Made by a program: the position numbers and the translations under genes. The notes below the pieces were generated by a model. It saw nothing but the letters and a program-made list of their open reading frames with translations. It searched no databases and had not been told where the DNA came from. Shown piece by piece: positions 33,715 to 42,431 of a DNA stretch of 64,000 bases. The first letter of the stretch is position 1; each line of letters starts with the position of its first letter. Origin of the DNA: Arthrobacter zhangbolii (lineage in GTDB: Bacteria > Actinomycetota > Actinomycetes > Actinomycetales > Micrococcaceae); the NCBI RefSeq assembly GCF_022869865.1, contig NZ_CP094984.1:248001-312000 (forward strand), in the 5' to 3' direction.

Positions 33715-35055
33715 ATGACGGAAGAGACCGGCACTGCCACATCAAAATCATCACCCGGGTTGAAGCGGGCCATCGGGGTGCCGCTGCTGTTCGCGTTTAT
33801 CGTGGGCGACACCCTCGGTGCCGGCATCTACACCCTCGTGGGGACCATGGCCTCCGACGTCGGCGGTGCGATCTGGCTACCCCTGCTGATCGCGCTGGTG
33901 GTCGCGCTCCTCACCGCCGCAACCTACGCAGAACTGATCACCAAGTACCCGCACGCCGGCGGAGCCGCCCGCTACGCCGACCGGGCCTTTGGCATCCCCT
34001 ATGTGTCCTTCCTGGTCGGATTCCTGATGATGGCCTCCGGAATCACCACGGCTGCCGCGCTGGCGAACGCCTTCGCGGGCGACTACCTGACGGCGCTCAT
34101 CGATGTGCCGGCAGCTCCCGCCGCGGTTGTCTTCATCATCCTGCTGACCCTGATCAACCTTCGCGGCGTCAAGGAGTCCCTCGCCGCGAACCTGATAGCT
34201 TCCGTCATCGAGGTATCCGGCTTGGTCATCGTCATTGTGGTCTGTGCCATCGTTTTCACCTCCGGTAACGGGGAACCCTCCCGGCTCCTTGAGTTCGCGC
34301 CGGACGTGCCGCCCCTGCAAGGCGCCTTCGCCGCATCGATCGTCGCGTTCTTCTCTTTCCTGGGTTTCGAAGCGGCAGCAAACATGGCCGAGGAAGTACG
34401 TAATCCTTCCAAGGCCTACCCCCGCGCACTGTTCGGCGCCATCTGCACCGCCGGGCTGGTGTATCTCCTTATCGCCCTCGGCGCCGTCATCGTGATGGCC
34501 CCGACGGAGCTGGCCGAGTCCACCGGCCCACTCCTCGCCGTCGTCGGCGCCAGCGGTGTCGCCATCCCGCCGGGGCTCTTCAGCATCATCGCGCTGATTG
34601 CCATTGCCAACGGCGCGCTGCTGTTTATGGTGATGGCCAGCCGTGTCGGTTACGGCCTGGCGGAAGCCGAATTGCTCCCTCGGGCCTTCAGCCGCGTGCT
34701 GCCGGGCCGCCGTACCCCGTGGGTTTCCATTGTGGTGGTGGCCGGGCTGACGATTGTCCTGACGCTCACCGGAAATGTCGCCTCGCTGGCCGAAACCACC
34801 GTGCTGCTCCTGCTTTTGGTGTTCCTGTCCGCGAACGTCAGCGTCCTTGTCCTCAAAAAGGACAAAGTGGACCATGAACACTTCTCCGCCCCCCGGTTCA
34901 TGCCGGTCCTGGCGATCATTGCCAGCATTGCGCTCCTCACCCAGCAATCCGCGGCTATCTGGCTCAGTGCCGCCGTCTACGTGGCGATCGGATCCTTGTT
35001 GTTCCTCGCTGCACGGGCGCAACGCAAGCACGAGGACCGTGTGAACCCCCGCTGA
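33715..35055 (+). CDS. APC-family amino acid permease
   Basis: From ATG 33715 the product has 446 residues and about twelve membrane spans. The APC motif GVPLLFAFIVGDTLGAGIYTL lies at the first span, and the conserved ASGITTAAALANAF and FFSFLGFEAAANMAEEVRNP follow, as in amino acid/polyamine transporters. It probably imports or exchanges an amino acid. An internally deleted second copy lies at 29513-30094. It is divergent from the MFS gene. Confidence 0.87.
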   Translation: MTEETGTATSKSSPGLKRAIGVPLLFAFIVGDTLGAGIYTLVGTMASDVGGAIWLPLLIALVVALLTAATYAELITKYPHAGGAARYADRAFGIPYVSFLVGFLMMASGITTAAALANAFAGDYLTALIDVPAAPAAVVFIILLTLINLRGVKESLAANLIASVIEVSGLVIVIVVCAIVFTSGNGEPSRLLEFAPDVPPLQGAFAASIVAFFSFLGFEAAANMAEEVRNPSKAYPRALFGAICTAGLVYLLIALGAVIVMAPTELAESTGPLLAVVGASGVAIPPGLFSIIALIAIANGALLFMVMASRVGYGLAEAELLPRAFSRVLPGRRTPWVSIVVVAGLTIVLTLTGNVASLAETTVLLLLLVFLSANVSVLVLKKDKVDHEHFSAPRFMPVLAIIASIALLTQQSAAIWLSAAVYVAIGSLLFLAARAQRKHEDRVNPR

Positions 35056-35230
35056 TCCGCAACCGCAGGCTGCTGGTTGCAGGTAGTCGCCCCGGGATTC
35101 AAGGGTGTGACGGCCCGGGCGCCTGCGTGGCAGGCTGGGCGCACGAGATAGCCGAATCCATGGGAGGGTGACGTGAGCGCAGGGCGCTGGGGGCTTGCCG
35201 GGGCGGGCAAACAATAGGGATATGTAAGGC

Positions 35231-35743
35231 TCAACGTCCCGATGGATCGGGGCCCACCACCAGGCAGGTGCTTGAGGCGGTAGCGAGGACCCGGCCGGCG
35301 GCGTCGCGCAGGTCCGCTTCGACAAAGGCTGCGTTGCGTCCGGTCTTGGTCACCCAGCCGTGGGCCGTGACAGTGCCCGTGTCCGCGGTGGCGGGCCGCA
35401 GGAAGGACACCTTGAGCTCGAGGCTGGTGTAGCCGACGCCGGCCGGCAAAGTCGAGTGCACGGCGCAGCCGCAGGCCGAGTCCAGGACGGTGGCGAAAAA
35501 GCCGCCATGGACGGAGCCGATGGGGTTGTAGTGCGATTCGTCAGGCTCCGCCGTCATGACGACGTCGCCCTCGCTCACGCTGACGAGCCGCAGGCCGACA
35601 TGACTGCTGATCGGCGGGCCGGAAACCTCGCCGGCGGCCAGCGCCTGCAGGTGCTCGAGCCCGGTCCGCGAGAAGATGCGCGCGACGTCCCGTTCCGCCG
35701 GGGAGTATTCAAGCGTTTTGGAACGCATTTCGGAAGCGGACAT
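35231..35743 (-). CDS. PaaI-type hotdog thioesterase
   Basis: ATG 35743 lies five bases after AAGGAG and gives 170 residues. The hotdog signature is HYNPIGSVHGGFFATVLDSA, with HGG and the catalytic Asp, followed by YTSLELKVSFLRPAT and GWVTKTGRNAAFVEADLRD. Such enzymes hydrolyse acyl-CoA or aryl-CoA esters. It is divergent from the ArsR-type regulator at 35884, which may control it. Confidence 0.87.
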   Translation of the reverse strand: MSASEMRSKTLEYSPAERDVARIFSRTGLEHLQALAAGEVSGPPISSHVGLRLVSVSEGDVVMTAEPDESHYNPIGSVHGGFFATVLDSACGCAVHSTLPAGVGYTSLELKVSFLRPATADTGTVTAHGWVTKTGRNAAFVEADLRDAAGRVLATASSTCLVVGPDPSGR

Positions 35744-35883
35744 CGGGTCTCCTTGAAGGCTTGTGGGTGCTGGGATCCATAGCCACAGTAATGCAGGCCA
35801 CACACAGGGCGGCGCAGGACTGCTTGCGGAGCAGATGCAAAGAAACGTTTGCAAATAAACCTTTGCACTGGCATGCTGGCTCC

Positions 35884-36504
35884 ATGACCGCAGAACCACT
35901 GCCCGAAAAGCAGCCCGCCCGTGACGGTGACCGTGTCCTCGACGGCCCCGTACTCAAAGCCCTGGCCCACCCGCTCCGGGTGCAGCTGCTGGACATCCTG
36001 TCCCAGTACGGGCCTCAGACCGCCAGCAGCATGGGCAAACGGGTGGGGGAATCCAGCGGAGCCACCAGCTACCACCTCCGGCAACTGGCACGGCACGGCC
36101 TGGTCCGCGAAATCGAGAACCGGGGCTCGGGACGCGAGCGGTGGTGGGAACGCCCGCGGGGCACCCTGGCCGTCAATACCTCTTCGTCCGAACAGGACCC
36201 TGCCGTCCGCGAGGCGGCCCGGCAGGTGAACCGGCACTTTGTCCAGGGACGTGCGGAGGCCCTGGCTGCCTTTACGTCAGGCAGCCCGTCCGAACTGCCG
36301 GCAGAGTGGGCGGACGCCGCCATGCTCAGTACCCTCAACGCCCAGCTCACCGCAGACCAGCTCCGGAAGTTCACCCGCGAGATGGAAGCGATCCTGCGGG
36401 AAAAGCTCGAGGCCTACCGGAGCGAACCCGGAACCCCCGGCGCCCGCCCCGTCCAACTGCACTTCAACGCCTTTCCCCTCATCGATTTCCAGGAGCAGCC
36501 ATGA
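35884..36504 (+). CDS. ArsR-type winged-helix regulator
   Basis: The 206-residue protein begins with a winged helix: VLKALAHPLRVQLLDILSQY, GKRVGESSGATSYHLRQLAR, then HGLVREIENRGSGRERWWE. The C-terminal region is helical and may bind a ligand or dimerise. There are no clustered Cys residues, so metal sensing is unlikely. Its stop overlaps the next small gene by ATGA. The divergent thioesterase gene is a likely target. Confidence 0.82.
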   Translation: MTAEPLPEKQPARDGDRVLDGPVLKALAHPLRVQLLDILSQYGPQTASSMGKRVGESSGATSYHLRQLARHGLVREIENRGSGRERWWERPRGTLAVNTSSSEQDPAVREAARQVNRHFVQGRAEALAAFTSGSPSELPAEWADAAMLSTLNAQLTADQLRKFTREMEAILREKLEAYRSEPGTPGARPVQLHFNAFPLIDFQEQP

Positions 36505-36713
36505 GTTCCGCCAGCCTCGGGTACTACCCGCCCGCCACCGTTCATGCAGGATTCACCTCCCGCGCACTGATCCGCCTCGGCACGGCCTTCATCGCCGCCG
36601 GCTCCCGGCTCGGCCGGCCCGAAGGGCCCGAAGTTGCCCTGTTCCGGCAGCACCTTGAGCGCCGAACGGACGCACGGGCCATCGCCCACAGCGGTCTTTA
36701 CCCGCTGCTGTAA
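36501..36713 (+). CDS. small conserved-looking protein
   Basis: This 70-residue frame begins at ATG 36501, overlapping the stop of the ArsR-type gene, so it is translated with it. The sequence has a hydrophobic or amphipathic helix (LIRLGTAFIAAGSRLG) and a basic segment (LFRQHLERRTDARA). Size and position recall small companion proteins often seen after such regulators in Arthrobacter relatives. Function unknown. Confidence 0.58.
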   Translation: MSSASLGYYPPATVHAGFTSRALIRLGTAFIAAGSRLGRPEGPEVALFRQHLERRTDARAIAHSGLYPLL

Positions 36714-36801
36714 CGCCGCGGTGCGTCTGGGCGGCGGGGTGCTCACCTCCGTGTTCCAGCTGCAGTAATGTACTGATCCTATTCACTCGGGGGGACACCA
36801 C

Positions 36802-37569
36802 ATGGCATGCAACGGCTGCAGCACGGCTTCAAAACTCGACTTCGACTTCAGTATGGCGTTCCAGCCGATTTACGACGCCGCTGCCGGCCGGGTGTGGGGC
36901 TACGAGGCTTTGGTGCGTGGTGCCTCCGGGGAAGGGGCCTATGAGGTCCTGTCCAAGGTTTCACCGGAGCAGAAGTACCGCTTCGACCAGGACTGCCGGG
37001 TCAAGGCCATTGAGCTGGCCTCGCGCCTGTTTCCCGCGGGCGAGGAGCTGATGCTCTCCATCAACTTCATGCCCAAAGCTGTTTATGAACCGGCTGCCTG
37101 CCTGCGGGCGACCCTGAATACTGCCCGCCGGTGCAACTTTCCGATGTCCTCGATCATGTTCGAGTTCACCGAAAACGAAGAGGTCTCCGACACCGCGCAC
37201 CTCACCAACATCATCACCGAGTACCGCAAGCACGGGTTCACCACAGCCGTGGACGATTTCGGTGCCGGCCATGCAGGGCTTGGCCTGCTGGTTGATTTCC
37301 AGCCGGACCTGATCAAAATCGATATGAAACTCGTCCGCGGAATCGACACCAGCCCTGCCCGCCAGGCCGTCCTGGCCGGCATCATCGGCATCGCCCGGGA
37401 ACTCGGCATTACGCTGCTGGCTGAGGGGATCGAAACCGAGGCTGAGTTCCGGGTGCTCAAGGCCGCCGGGATCCGGCTGTTCCAGGGCTACTGGTTTGCC
37501 AAGCCTGCCTTCGAGGCGCTTCCGGAAGTGCGGATGGACGCTCTTCCCGATGTCCCCGCAGGGGCCTGA
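36802..37569 (+). CDS. EAL-domain c-di-GMP phosphodiesterase
   Basis: The ATG follows GGGGGGACACCAC and gives 255 residues made almost wholly of one EAL domain. It has GYEALVRG (the EAL motif), NFMPKAVYEPAACL, FEFTENEEV, AVDDFGAGHAGLGLL (metal Asp pair), LIKIDMKLVRGID, LLAEGIETEAEF (Glu and loop six) and GYWFAKP. The key residues appear intact, so hydrolysis of cyclic di-GMP is expected. It has no sensor domain of its own, although the N-terminal Cys pair MACNGC might bind a ligand. Confidence 0.88.
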   Translation: MACNGCSTASKLDFDFSMAFQPIYDAAAGRVWGYEALVRGASGEGAYEVLSKVSPEQKYRFDQDCRVKAIELASRLFPAGEELMLSINFMPKAVYEPAACLRATLNTARRCNFPMSSIMFEFTENEEVSDTAHLTNIITEYRKHGFTTAVDDFGAGHAGLGLLVDFQPDLIKIDMKLVRGIDTSPARQAVLAGIIGIARELGITLLAEGIETEAEFRVLKAAGIRLFQGYWFAKPAFEALPEVRMDALPDVPAGA

Positions 37570-37615
37570 CTCCATCTGGACCGAGCTGCTGGCAGGCGGT
37601 GCCGGTCCGCGGGTG

Positions 37616-38386
37616 TTACCGGCCGGCCCTTCCCGCGAGGCGCCGGCTGAACTGATGGGCCTCTTCAAGCAACGCCCGGCCCAGGACCGGGAGCCTTGCG
37701 GATCCGAAGCGCTGCTCGATGCCGGTGATGCTTAGGGCGTACGTCGCGTTGCGTGTGGCGTCGAAAACGGCCGCGCCCATTCCCCAGCTGCCCTCCACAA
37801 TCAGGCCGGGGTTCACCGCGAACCCCTGTTCCCGGGTGCGGAGTATCCGGTCCCGGATCTCTGCTTCGGAATGTCCGGTGCCCCACGGATTTCCCCAGCG
37901 ACGGAAGTAGGCATCGACTTCCTCGGGCTTGCTGAAGGAGAGGATGGCGAGTCCGGCCGAGGCGACGCCCAGCGGGAAACGCACGCCCTCGTACAGGACG
38001 AAAGACCGCACGGGGAAGCTGCCTTCCTCCCGAAGCAGGCAGACCGTCTCGTCACCTCGGCGGATGGAGAGAAACGCGCTTTCACCTGTCACTGCCGCGA
38101 GCCGCCGGACATGGGGGATGGCCAGTTCGGTTATATCGTGGCGCGCGCCGGCGACGGTTCCCAGCACGAACAGCTCGGTACCCAATACCCAGCGGGAACG
38201 GGTTTCGTCGAAATCGACATATCCCTCGAGTGCGAGGGAACGAAGCAGCCGGTACGTGGTGGGCCGGGTAAGCCCGGTGGTCGAAGCGACCGTCCTCGTG
38301 GGCAGCCCGCCCGGGGAGGCGCTGAGTGCGCGCAGGATGGCGGCCACGCGTGCAACAACTTGGCTTCCGGGAAGCGCTTCAGGCAT
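37616..38386 (-). CDS. IclR-family regulator
   Basis: The 256-residue protein has an N-terminal winged helix (RVAAILRALSASPGGLPTR, STTGLTRPTTYRLLRSLALE) and the IclR ligand-binding domain, with LAAVTGESAFLSIRRGDE, GVASAGLAILSFSKPEEV and a Gly-rich IVEGSWGMGAAVFDATRNA. It is divergent from the CoA-transferase pair, with a CCAGAAT...ATTCTGG palindrome between them. It therefore probably controls the CoA-transferase genes, at the left edge of the catabolic cluster. Confidence 0.88.
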   Translation of the reverse strand: MPEALPGSQVVARVAAILRALSASPGGLPTRTVASTTGLTRPTTYRLLRSLALEGYVDFDETRSRWVLGTELFVLGTVAGARHDITELAIPHVRRLAAVTGESAFLSIRRGDETVCLLREEGSFPVRSFVLYEGVRFPLGVASAGLAILSFSKPEEVDAYFRRWGNPWGTGHSEAEIRDRILRTREQGFAVNPGLIVEGSWGMGAAVFDATRNATYALSITGIEQRFGSARLPVLGRALLEEAHQFSRRLAGRAGR

Positions 38387-38421
38387 GGTTCACCGATTCA
38401 GTATGTGGACAACTTGAAAAC

Positions 38422-38453
38422 CAGAATTCACATAGTGCCGAATTCATTCTGGC
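38422..38453. promoter_or_regulatory. likely IclR operator before the CoA-transferase
   Basis: CCAGAAT (38422-38428) and ATTCTGG (38447-38453) form a perfect inverted repeat, and two GAATTC palindromes lie within the span. The site sits between the divergent IclR and CoA-transferase genes, about 60 bases before the latter's start. Confidence 0.6.
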
Positions 38454-38512
38454 CTATTGATTCTGCTTTTCCACCCTGTTTGGCTCGCCTCCATCCGATT
38501 GAAGGAGTTCCG

Positions 38513-39232
38513 ATGTCCAAAGTGTGGACAAGCGCCCGCGAAGTCCTCGACGGCGTGCTCAGTGACGGCATGACCCTGGCGGTTGGGGGCTTCGGACTGA
38601 GCGGAATTCCGTCGTACCTCATCGAGGCGGTGCGGGACTCCGGGGTCCGGGACCTCACGGTGGTCTCGAACAATATGGGAGTGGATGGAAAAGGCCTCGG
38701 CCTTTTGCTCGAGAACGGCCAGGTTTCCCGGGTCATCGCGTCCTACGTGGGAGAAAACAACGGGTTCGCCGCGGCCTATCTCCAAGGGACCCTCGACGTG
38801 GAGTTTGTGCCGCAGGGAACGCTCGCCGAACGCCTCCGGGCGGGGGGAGCGGGAATCCCCGGCTTTTACACGGCTACAGGGGTGGGAACCCCCGTAGCCG
38901 AAGGCAAGACGACCATGGAGTTCGGGGGAAAGGAATATCTCCTCGAGCGGGCGATCGTTGCAGATGTCGCCCTTGTGCACGCTTACCGCGGTGACCGGGA
39001 GGGCAATCTCGTTTACCGCCATACGGCCCGCAACTTTAATCCCCTGGTGGCAGCCGCAGGCCGGCTCGCAGTCGCCGAGGTCGAGGAGCTGGTTGCCCCC
39101 GGATACCTGGATCCGGACCACGTAGTAACCCCGGGGGTGTACATCCAACGGCTGGTGACAACGTCCCTGGCCAAGGACATCGAGCAGCGGACAACCCGGC
39201 CGCGCACACTGACTGGAGGGAACAGATCATGA
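38513..39232 (+). CDS. 3-oxoacid CoA-transferase, subunit A
   Basis: ATG 38513 follows GAAGGAG and gives 239 residues. The family motif [19 protein letters not shown] is near residue 20, and [22 protein letters not shown] and [15 protein letters not shown] follow. Subunit A binds the CoA nucleotide part. The gene overlaps subunit B by ATGA. With BKACE in the same cluster, which releases acetoacetate, it probably activates acetoacetate or a related 3-oxoacid at the expense of succinyl-CoA. Confidence 0.88.
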   Translation: MSKVWTSAREVLDGVLSDGMTLAVGGFGLSGIPSYLIEAVRDSGVRDLTVVSNNMGVDGKGLGLLLENGQVSRVIASYVGENNGFAAAYLQGTLDVEFVPQGTLAERLRAGGAGIPGFYTATGVGTPVAEGKTTMEFGGKEYLLERAIVADVALVHAYRGDREGNLVYRHTARNFNPLVAAAGRLAVAEVEELVAPGYLDPDHVVTPGVYIQRLVTTSLAKDIEQRTTRPRTLTGGNRS

Positions 39233-39915
39233 CTTGGACAAGGGACGAGATGGCGGCGATCGCCGCCGCAGGCCTCCGGGACGGTGACTACGTCAACCTT
39301 GGCATCGGCATTCCGACCCTGGTGGCCAACCATATTCCTGCAGGCGTCAACATCATTCTGCAGAGTGAAAACGGGCTGCTCGGTATCGGGCCGTTCCCTT
39401 ATGAGGGAGAGGAAGACGCCGATCTGATCAATGCCGGCAAGCAAACCGTCACGGCTGTCCCGGGGGCAAGCTTCTTTGACTCGGCCACGTCGTTCGGAAT
39501 GATCCGGGGCGGGCACATCAACACAGCCGTCCTTGGTGCGCTCCAGGTCTCGGCACGCGGCGACCTCGCCAACTGGATGGTTCCCGGGGCAATGGTCAAG
39601 GGCATGGGCGGGGCGATGGATCTGGTCGCGGGCACCCCTCGGGTAATCGTGGTCACCGACCACGTGGCGAAGGACGGCAGCGCCAAGATCGTCAGGGAGT
39701 GCACCCTGCCGCTGACAGGCAGGCAATGCGTCGATGAGATCATCACCAACCTCGCAGTTTTCGATGTCACGGAGGACGGCCTGGTGATGACGGCGATAGC
39801 ACCCGCCGTGAGCGTCGAGGAGGTACGGGCGAGGACCGATGCCCCGTTCACGGTCGCCTGGGTCGCCGGCCGGGAGCCGGTGCCGTCCGCCGGACCCGAA
39901 GCGGTCAGGAACTGA
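39229..39915 (+). CDS. 3-oxoacid CoA-transferase, subunit B
   Basis: The start overlaps the A-subunit stop. The 228-residue protein has [18 protein letters not shown] and the catalytic [10 protein letters not shown], whose Glu forms the CoA thioester. [20 protein letters not shown] and the [19 protein letters not shown] tail are typical. Together with subunit A it forms the active heterodimer. Its 3' end overlaps the convergent SDR gene by 11 bases. Confidence 0.88.
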   Translation: MTWTRDEMAAIAAAGLRDGDYVNLGIGIPTLVANHIPAGVNIILQSENGLLGIGPFPYEGEEDADLINAGKQTVTAVPGASFFDSATSFGMIRGGHINTAVLGALQVSARGDLANWMVPGAMVKGMGGAMDLVAGTPRVIVVTDHVAKDGSAKIVRECTLPLTGRQCVDEIITNLAVFDVTEDGLVMTAIAPAVSVEEVRARTDAPFTVAWVAGREPVPSAGPEAVRN

Positions 39916-40663
39916 ATCCGCCGTCCACCGGCAGCACGACTCCGCTGATGTGGCTTGCCCTGTCGCTCAGGAGCCAGCCGGCGGCATCACCGACCTCGGT
40001 AGTGGTACCTGCTTTGCGGAGCGGGGTGGCGGCGATGCGCGCCTCGACGCCGCCGGGGATGGCTTCGCGGGTCTTCTGCAGCATGGGCGTTTCGATCGGC
40101 CCCGGAGCGATGGCGTTGACCCGGATACCTGCCGGCCCGTTGTCATGGGCGGCGGTGCGGGTGAGGCCAATGACGGCGTGTTTGGTCGCTTGGTAGGCGC
40201 CCATGCCCGAGCTGCCCCGGGTGCCGCCGATGCTGCTGACGTTAACGATGGAGCCGCCGCCCCCGCCGGACATGGCCCGGACCTCCTCGCGGATGCAGAG
40301 CCAGACTCCCTTGACGTTGACCGCCATGATCCGGTCGAAGTCTTCTTCGCTGACGTCGTGAAGCATCCCGGCGCCGGTGAGCCCGGCGTTGTTGAACGCG
40401 CCGTCGAGCCGCCCAAACCGCTCGAGGGCAGTATCGACGAAGCGCCGCACGTCCGCTCCGACGCTCACGTCGCCCGTAACCCAGGCCACCGGTGTTCCTG
40501 CGGCCGTGAGTTCGTCGGCGACGGTCCGGAGGCCGGCTTCACTCCGGGCCGCAAGCACCAGGGACGCCCCGTCGCGGGCGAATACCCGTGCGGCATCGGC
40601 CCCGATGCCGGTGCTCGCACCGACAATGAGGATGATTTTTCCTTCGAGAAGCCGTGCTGTCAT
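39905..40663 (-). CDS. short-chain dehydrogenase/reductase
   Basis: ATG 40663 follows AAAGGA and gives 252 residues. The classical SDR motifs are [29 protein letters not shown] with the Ser, and [10 protein letters not shown] with Tyr and Lys. The end LPVDGGFSS is standard. It is the last gene of the minus-strand operon DUF6282-BKACE-cupin-aldolase-SDR. It probably oxidises or reduces a hydroxy or keto intermediate of the pathway; the exact compound is not known. Confidence 0.88.
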   Translation of the reverse strand: MTARLLEGKIILIVGASTGIGADAARVFARDGASLVLAARSEAGLRTVADELTAAGTPVAWVTGDVSVGADVRRFVDTALERFGRLDGAFNNAGLTGAGMLHDVSEEDFDRIMAVNVKGVWLCIREEVRAMSGGGGGSIVNVSSIGGTRGSSGMGAYQATKHAVIGLTRTAAHDNGPAGIRVNAIAPGPIETPMLQKTREAIPGGVEARIAATPLRKAGTTTEVGDAAGWLLSDRASHISGVVLPVDGGFSS

Positions 40664-40729
40664 GGTGTTTCCTTTCACCCCGTTAAAGGGAACGTTACGT
40701 TGCCGCCGGCATACGCCGTCGGCCTTGGG

Positions 40730-41518
40730 TCAGCCGTACCGGACGGTGCGTCCTGCGGCAACGGCAGCAGCAGCGGCGGCACCGAGCATACTGGCGTCAT
40801 TGCCCATCAGCGTGAATGAATAACCGGCGTCGACGGCAGCTTGGACGGAGCCTGCAGTGGGACCGCCCGCATTGCCGATCGGCATGCCCGCTGCAGCTGC
40901 GGCGCGGATGGCACCTTCGATGAGCTCGGTCACGTGTGGTGAGGATTCCGTCCCGCCCTCTGAGGTGGACAGATCTGCGGCACCGATCAACAGGCAATCG
41001 ATTCCCTTGACCGCAGCGATGTCTCCAGCGGCCCGGGCGGCCGCCCCGCTCTCGATCTGGGCGATCAGCACCACCTGCTCCTGGCCGTAGCGCATGTAGT
41101 CCTCGCGGGGCATGGCACCCCAGGCCCCCGCACGGCTCGTTGAGCCCACGCCCCGGGTCCCGAGAGGTGGAAACCGCGTGGCTGCGACGGCGGCTTCCGC
41201 CTCCTCGACGGTGTCCACGTGCGGCACCATGATCCCCTCCGCGCCCGCATCGAGGAGACGCTGGATCATGCCGCTGTCCAGTGAAGGAACGCGGACAATC
41301 GGCGCGACGCCGGCGAACAGGGCGGTGCCGATGTGGCGGTACGCGGTTTCCAGGTTCATGGCGGAATGCTCGAGGTCGATGACCACGAAATCGAAGCCGG
41401 CGAGGGCAATAAGCTCCATGCTCTCCATGGCGGGAATCTTTATCCAGGTGCCCAGCGCAGGCGCCCCCGGATTCGCTAACGCCTGCCGAAACAGGCTCGC
41501 CGGATAGGGAAGCGTCAT
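40730..41518 (-). CDS. HpcH/HpaI-family aldolase
   Basis: The 262-residue protein has the family features: LGTWIKIPAMESMELIALAG, FVVIDLEHSAMNLE, RVPSLDSGMIQRLLDAGAEG, MVPHVDTVEEAEAAV, an Arg in RGVGSTSRAG, and LIAQIESGAA with the metal-binding Glu. These class II enzymes split 2-keto-4-hydroxy acids into pyruvate and an aldehyde or semialdehyde. It overlaps the cupin gene by ATGA. In this cluster it probably supplies a later cleavage step. Confidence 0.85.
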   Translation of the reverse strand: MTLPYPASLFRQALANPGAPALGTWIKIPAMESMELIALAGFDFVVIDLEHSAMNLETAYRHIGTALFAGVAPIVRVPSLDSGMIQRLLDAGAEGIMVPHVDTVEEAEAAVAATRFPPLGTRGVGSTSRAGAWGAMPREDYMRYGQEQVVLIAQIESGAAARAAGDIAAVKGIDCLLIGAADLSTSEGGTESSPHVTELIEGAIRAAAAAGMPIGNAGGPTAGSVQAAVDAGYSFTLMGNDASMLGAAAAAAVAAGRTVRYG

Positions 41519-42426
41519 TTGGCTGGATAGTCGTCGGCGTTGAGGACCCAGCCGGACGCGGAGAAGTCCTCGCGGGGCGCGGAGAAAATGTCGATGAGTT
41601 GTTGGTGCCCGCCGATCCCCTGGGTGGTGTGCACCGTGGGCGGGGGAATGATGCAGATGGACGGAGTAGCGATCCGGCGGCTCTCATCCGGACGCCACTG
41701 GGTCGAGTCCGGCCCCCACGGGTAGCGGATGTGGTGGATGAAGCTGCCCTTGACGGCGAGGGAGATCTGTTCGAAGTCATCGTGGAAGTGGGGGGACAGC
41801 TTGGTCTTTTCCCGCGGGCCCGGTTCCTCGGCAAGGAAGTTCACCATCAGGTTGGTGGTCCGGAAGATCCGTCCGAACCGGCCGGGAACAACCGGGGTGT
41901 CCTTCAACCGGTAAGTCCGCAGGCGGAAGCCTCCTACCGGATCCGGCCACGGCTTCAGCGGGGTGGCCCGAAGATCCGGTTCCCGGTAGGCCTCCGCATT
42001 GAGGGCGCCCTCCCGGAGATCGTCCGCCACCGAGGAAAACAAGCGGATAAGGATCCCGTCAGCCGTGGCCGTGACCGAGCTGTCTCCGGGCGGAACAACG
42101 ACGAGCGCCTCCTCGTCCACACTGGTTGACTCACTGCCGGCCGTGATGTGCAGGGGTGCGCTCTCGGAGTACAGGAGGACGGCGTATTCATCGGGTTGTC
42201 CGGTGCGGGGGAAGACGTCGCCGGCTTTGGCCTGGGTGTAGCTGATGACCAGGTTGGCGGCGCGGGCGTTCCACGTGCGGCTGCCGTGCGGGCCTGTTTC
42301 GGAGGGCTCATGGGACAGGAATTCAATCCACTGCGAGGGTTTGATCGGGGTCGACGGATCCACGGTCCTGGCCGCCGTCGCCGGCGCAAGGGAGGACCGG
42401 ATGTCGTCCTTGGCGTATGTGTTCAT
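41515..42426 (-). CDS. cupin-fold protein of the catabolic operon
   Basis: From ATG 42426 the product has 303 residues. Two cupin-like halves are visible. The first, around LVISYTQAKAGDVFPRTGQP, has no His-rich metal motif. The second, LSPHFHDDFEQISLAVKGSF followed by HTTQGIGGHQQL, has His-x-His, Glu and a late His suitable for a metal. It may be an isomerase, a dioxygenase or a lyase. It lies six bases after BKACE and overlaps the aldolase gene, so it belongs to the same pathway. Confidence 0.72.
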   Translation of the reverse strand: MNTYAKDDIRSSLAPATAARTVDPSTPIKPSQWIEFLSHEPSETGPHGSRTWNARAANLVISYTQAKAGDVFPRTGQPDEYAVLLYSESAPLHITAGSESTSVDEEALVVVPPGDSSVTATADGILIRLFSSVADDLREGALNAEAYREPDLRATPLKPWPDPVGGFRLRTYRLKDTPVVPGRFGRIFRTTNLMVNFLAEEPGPREKTKLSPHFHDDFEQISLAVKGSFIHHIRYPWGPDSTQWRPDESRRIATPSICIIPPPTVHTTQGIGGHQQLIDIFSAPREDFSASGWVLNADDYPAK

Positions 42427-42431
42427 CAGGA

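Noticed and set aside
33877-35325. 482-codon frame antisense to the APC permease
   Set aside because: Gly/Asp/Arg/Gln-rich low-complexity translation typical of the shadow of a membrane protein gene; no domain.
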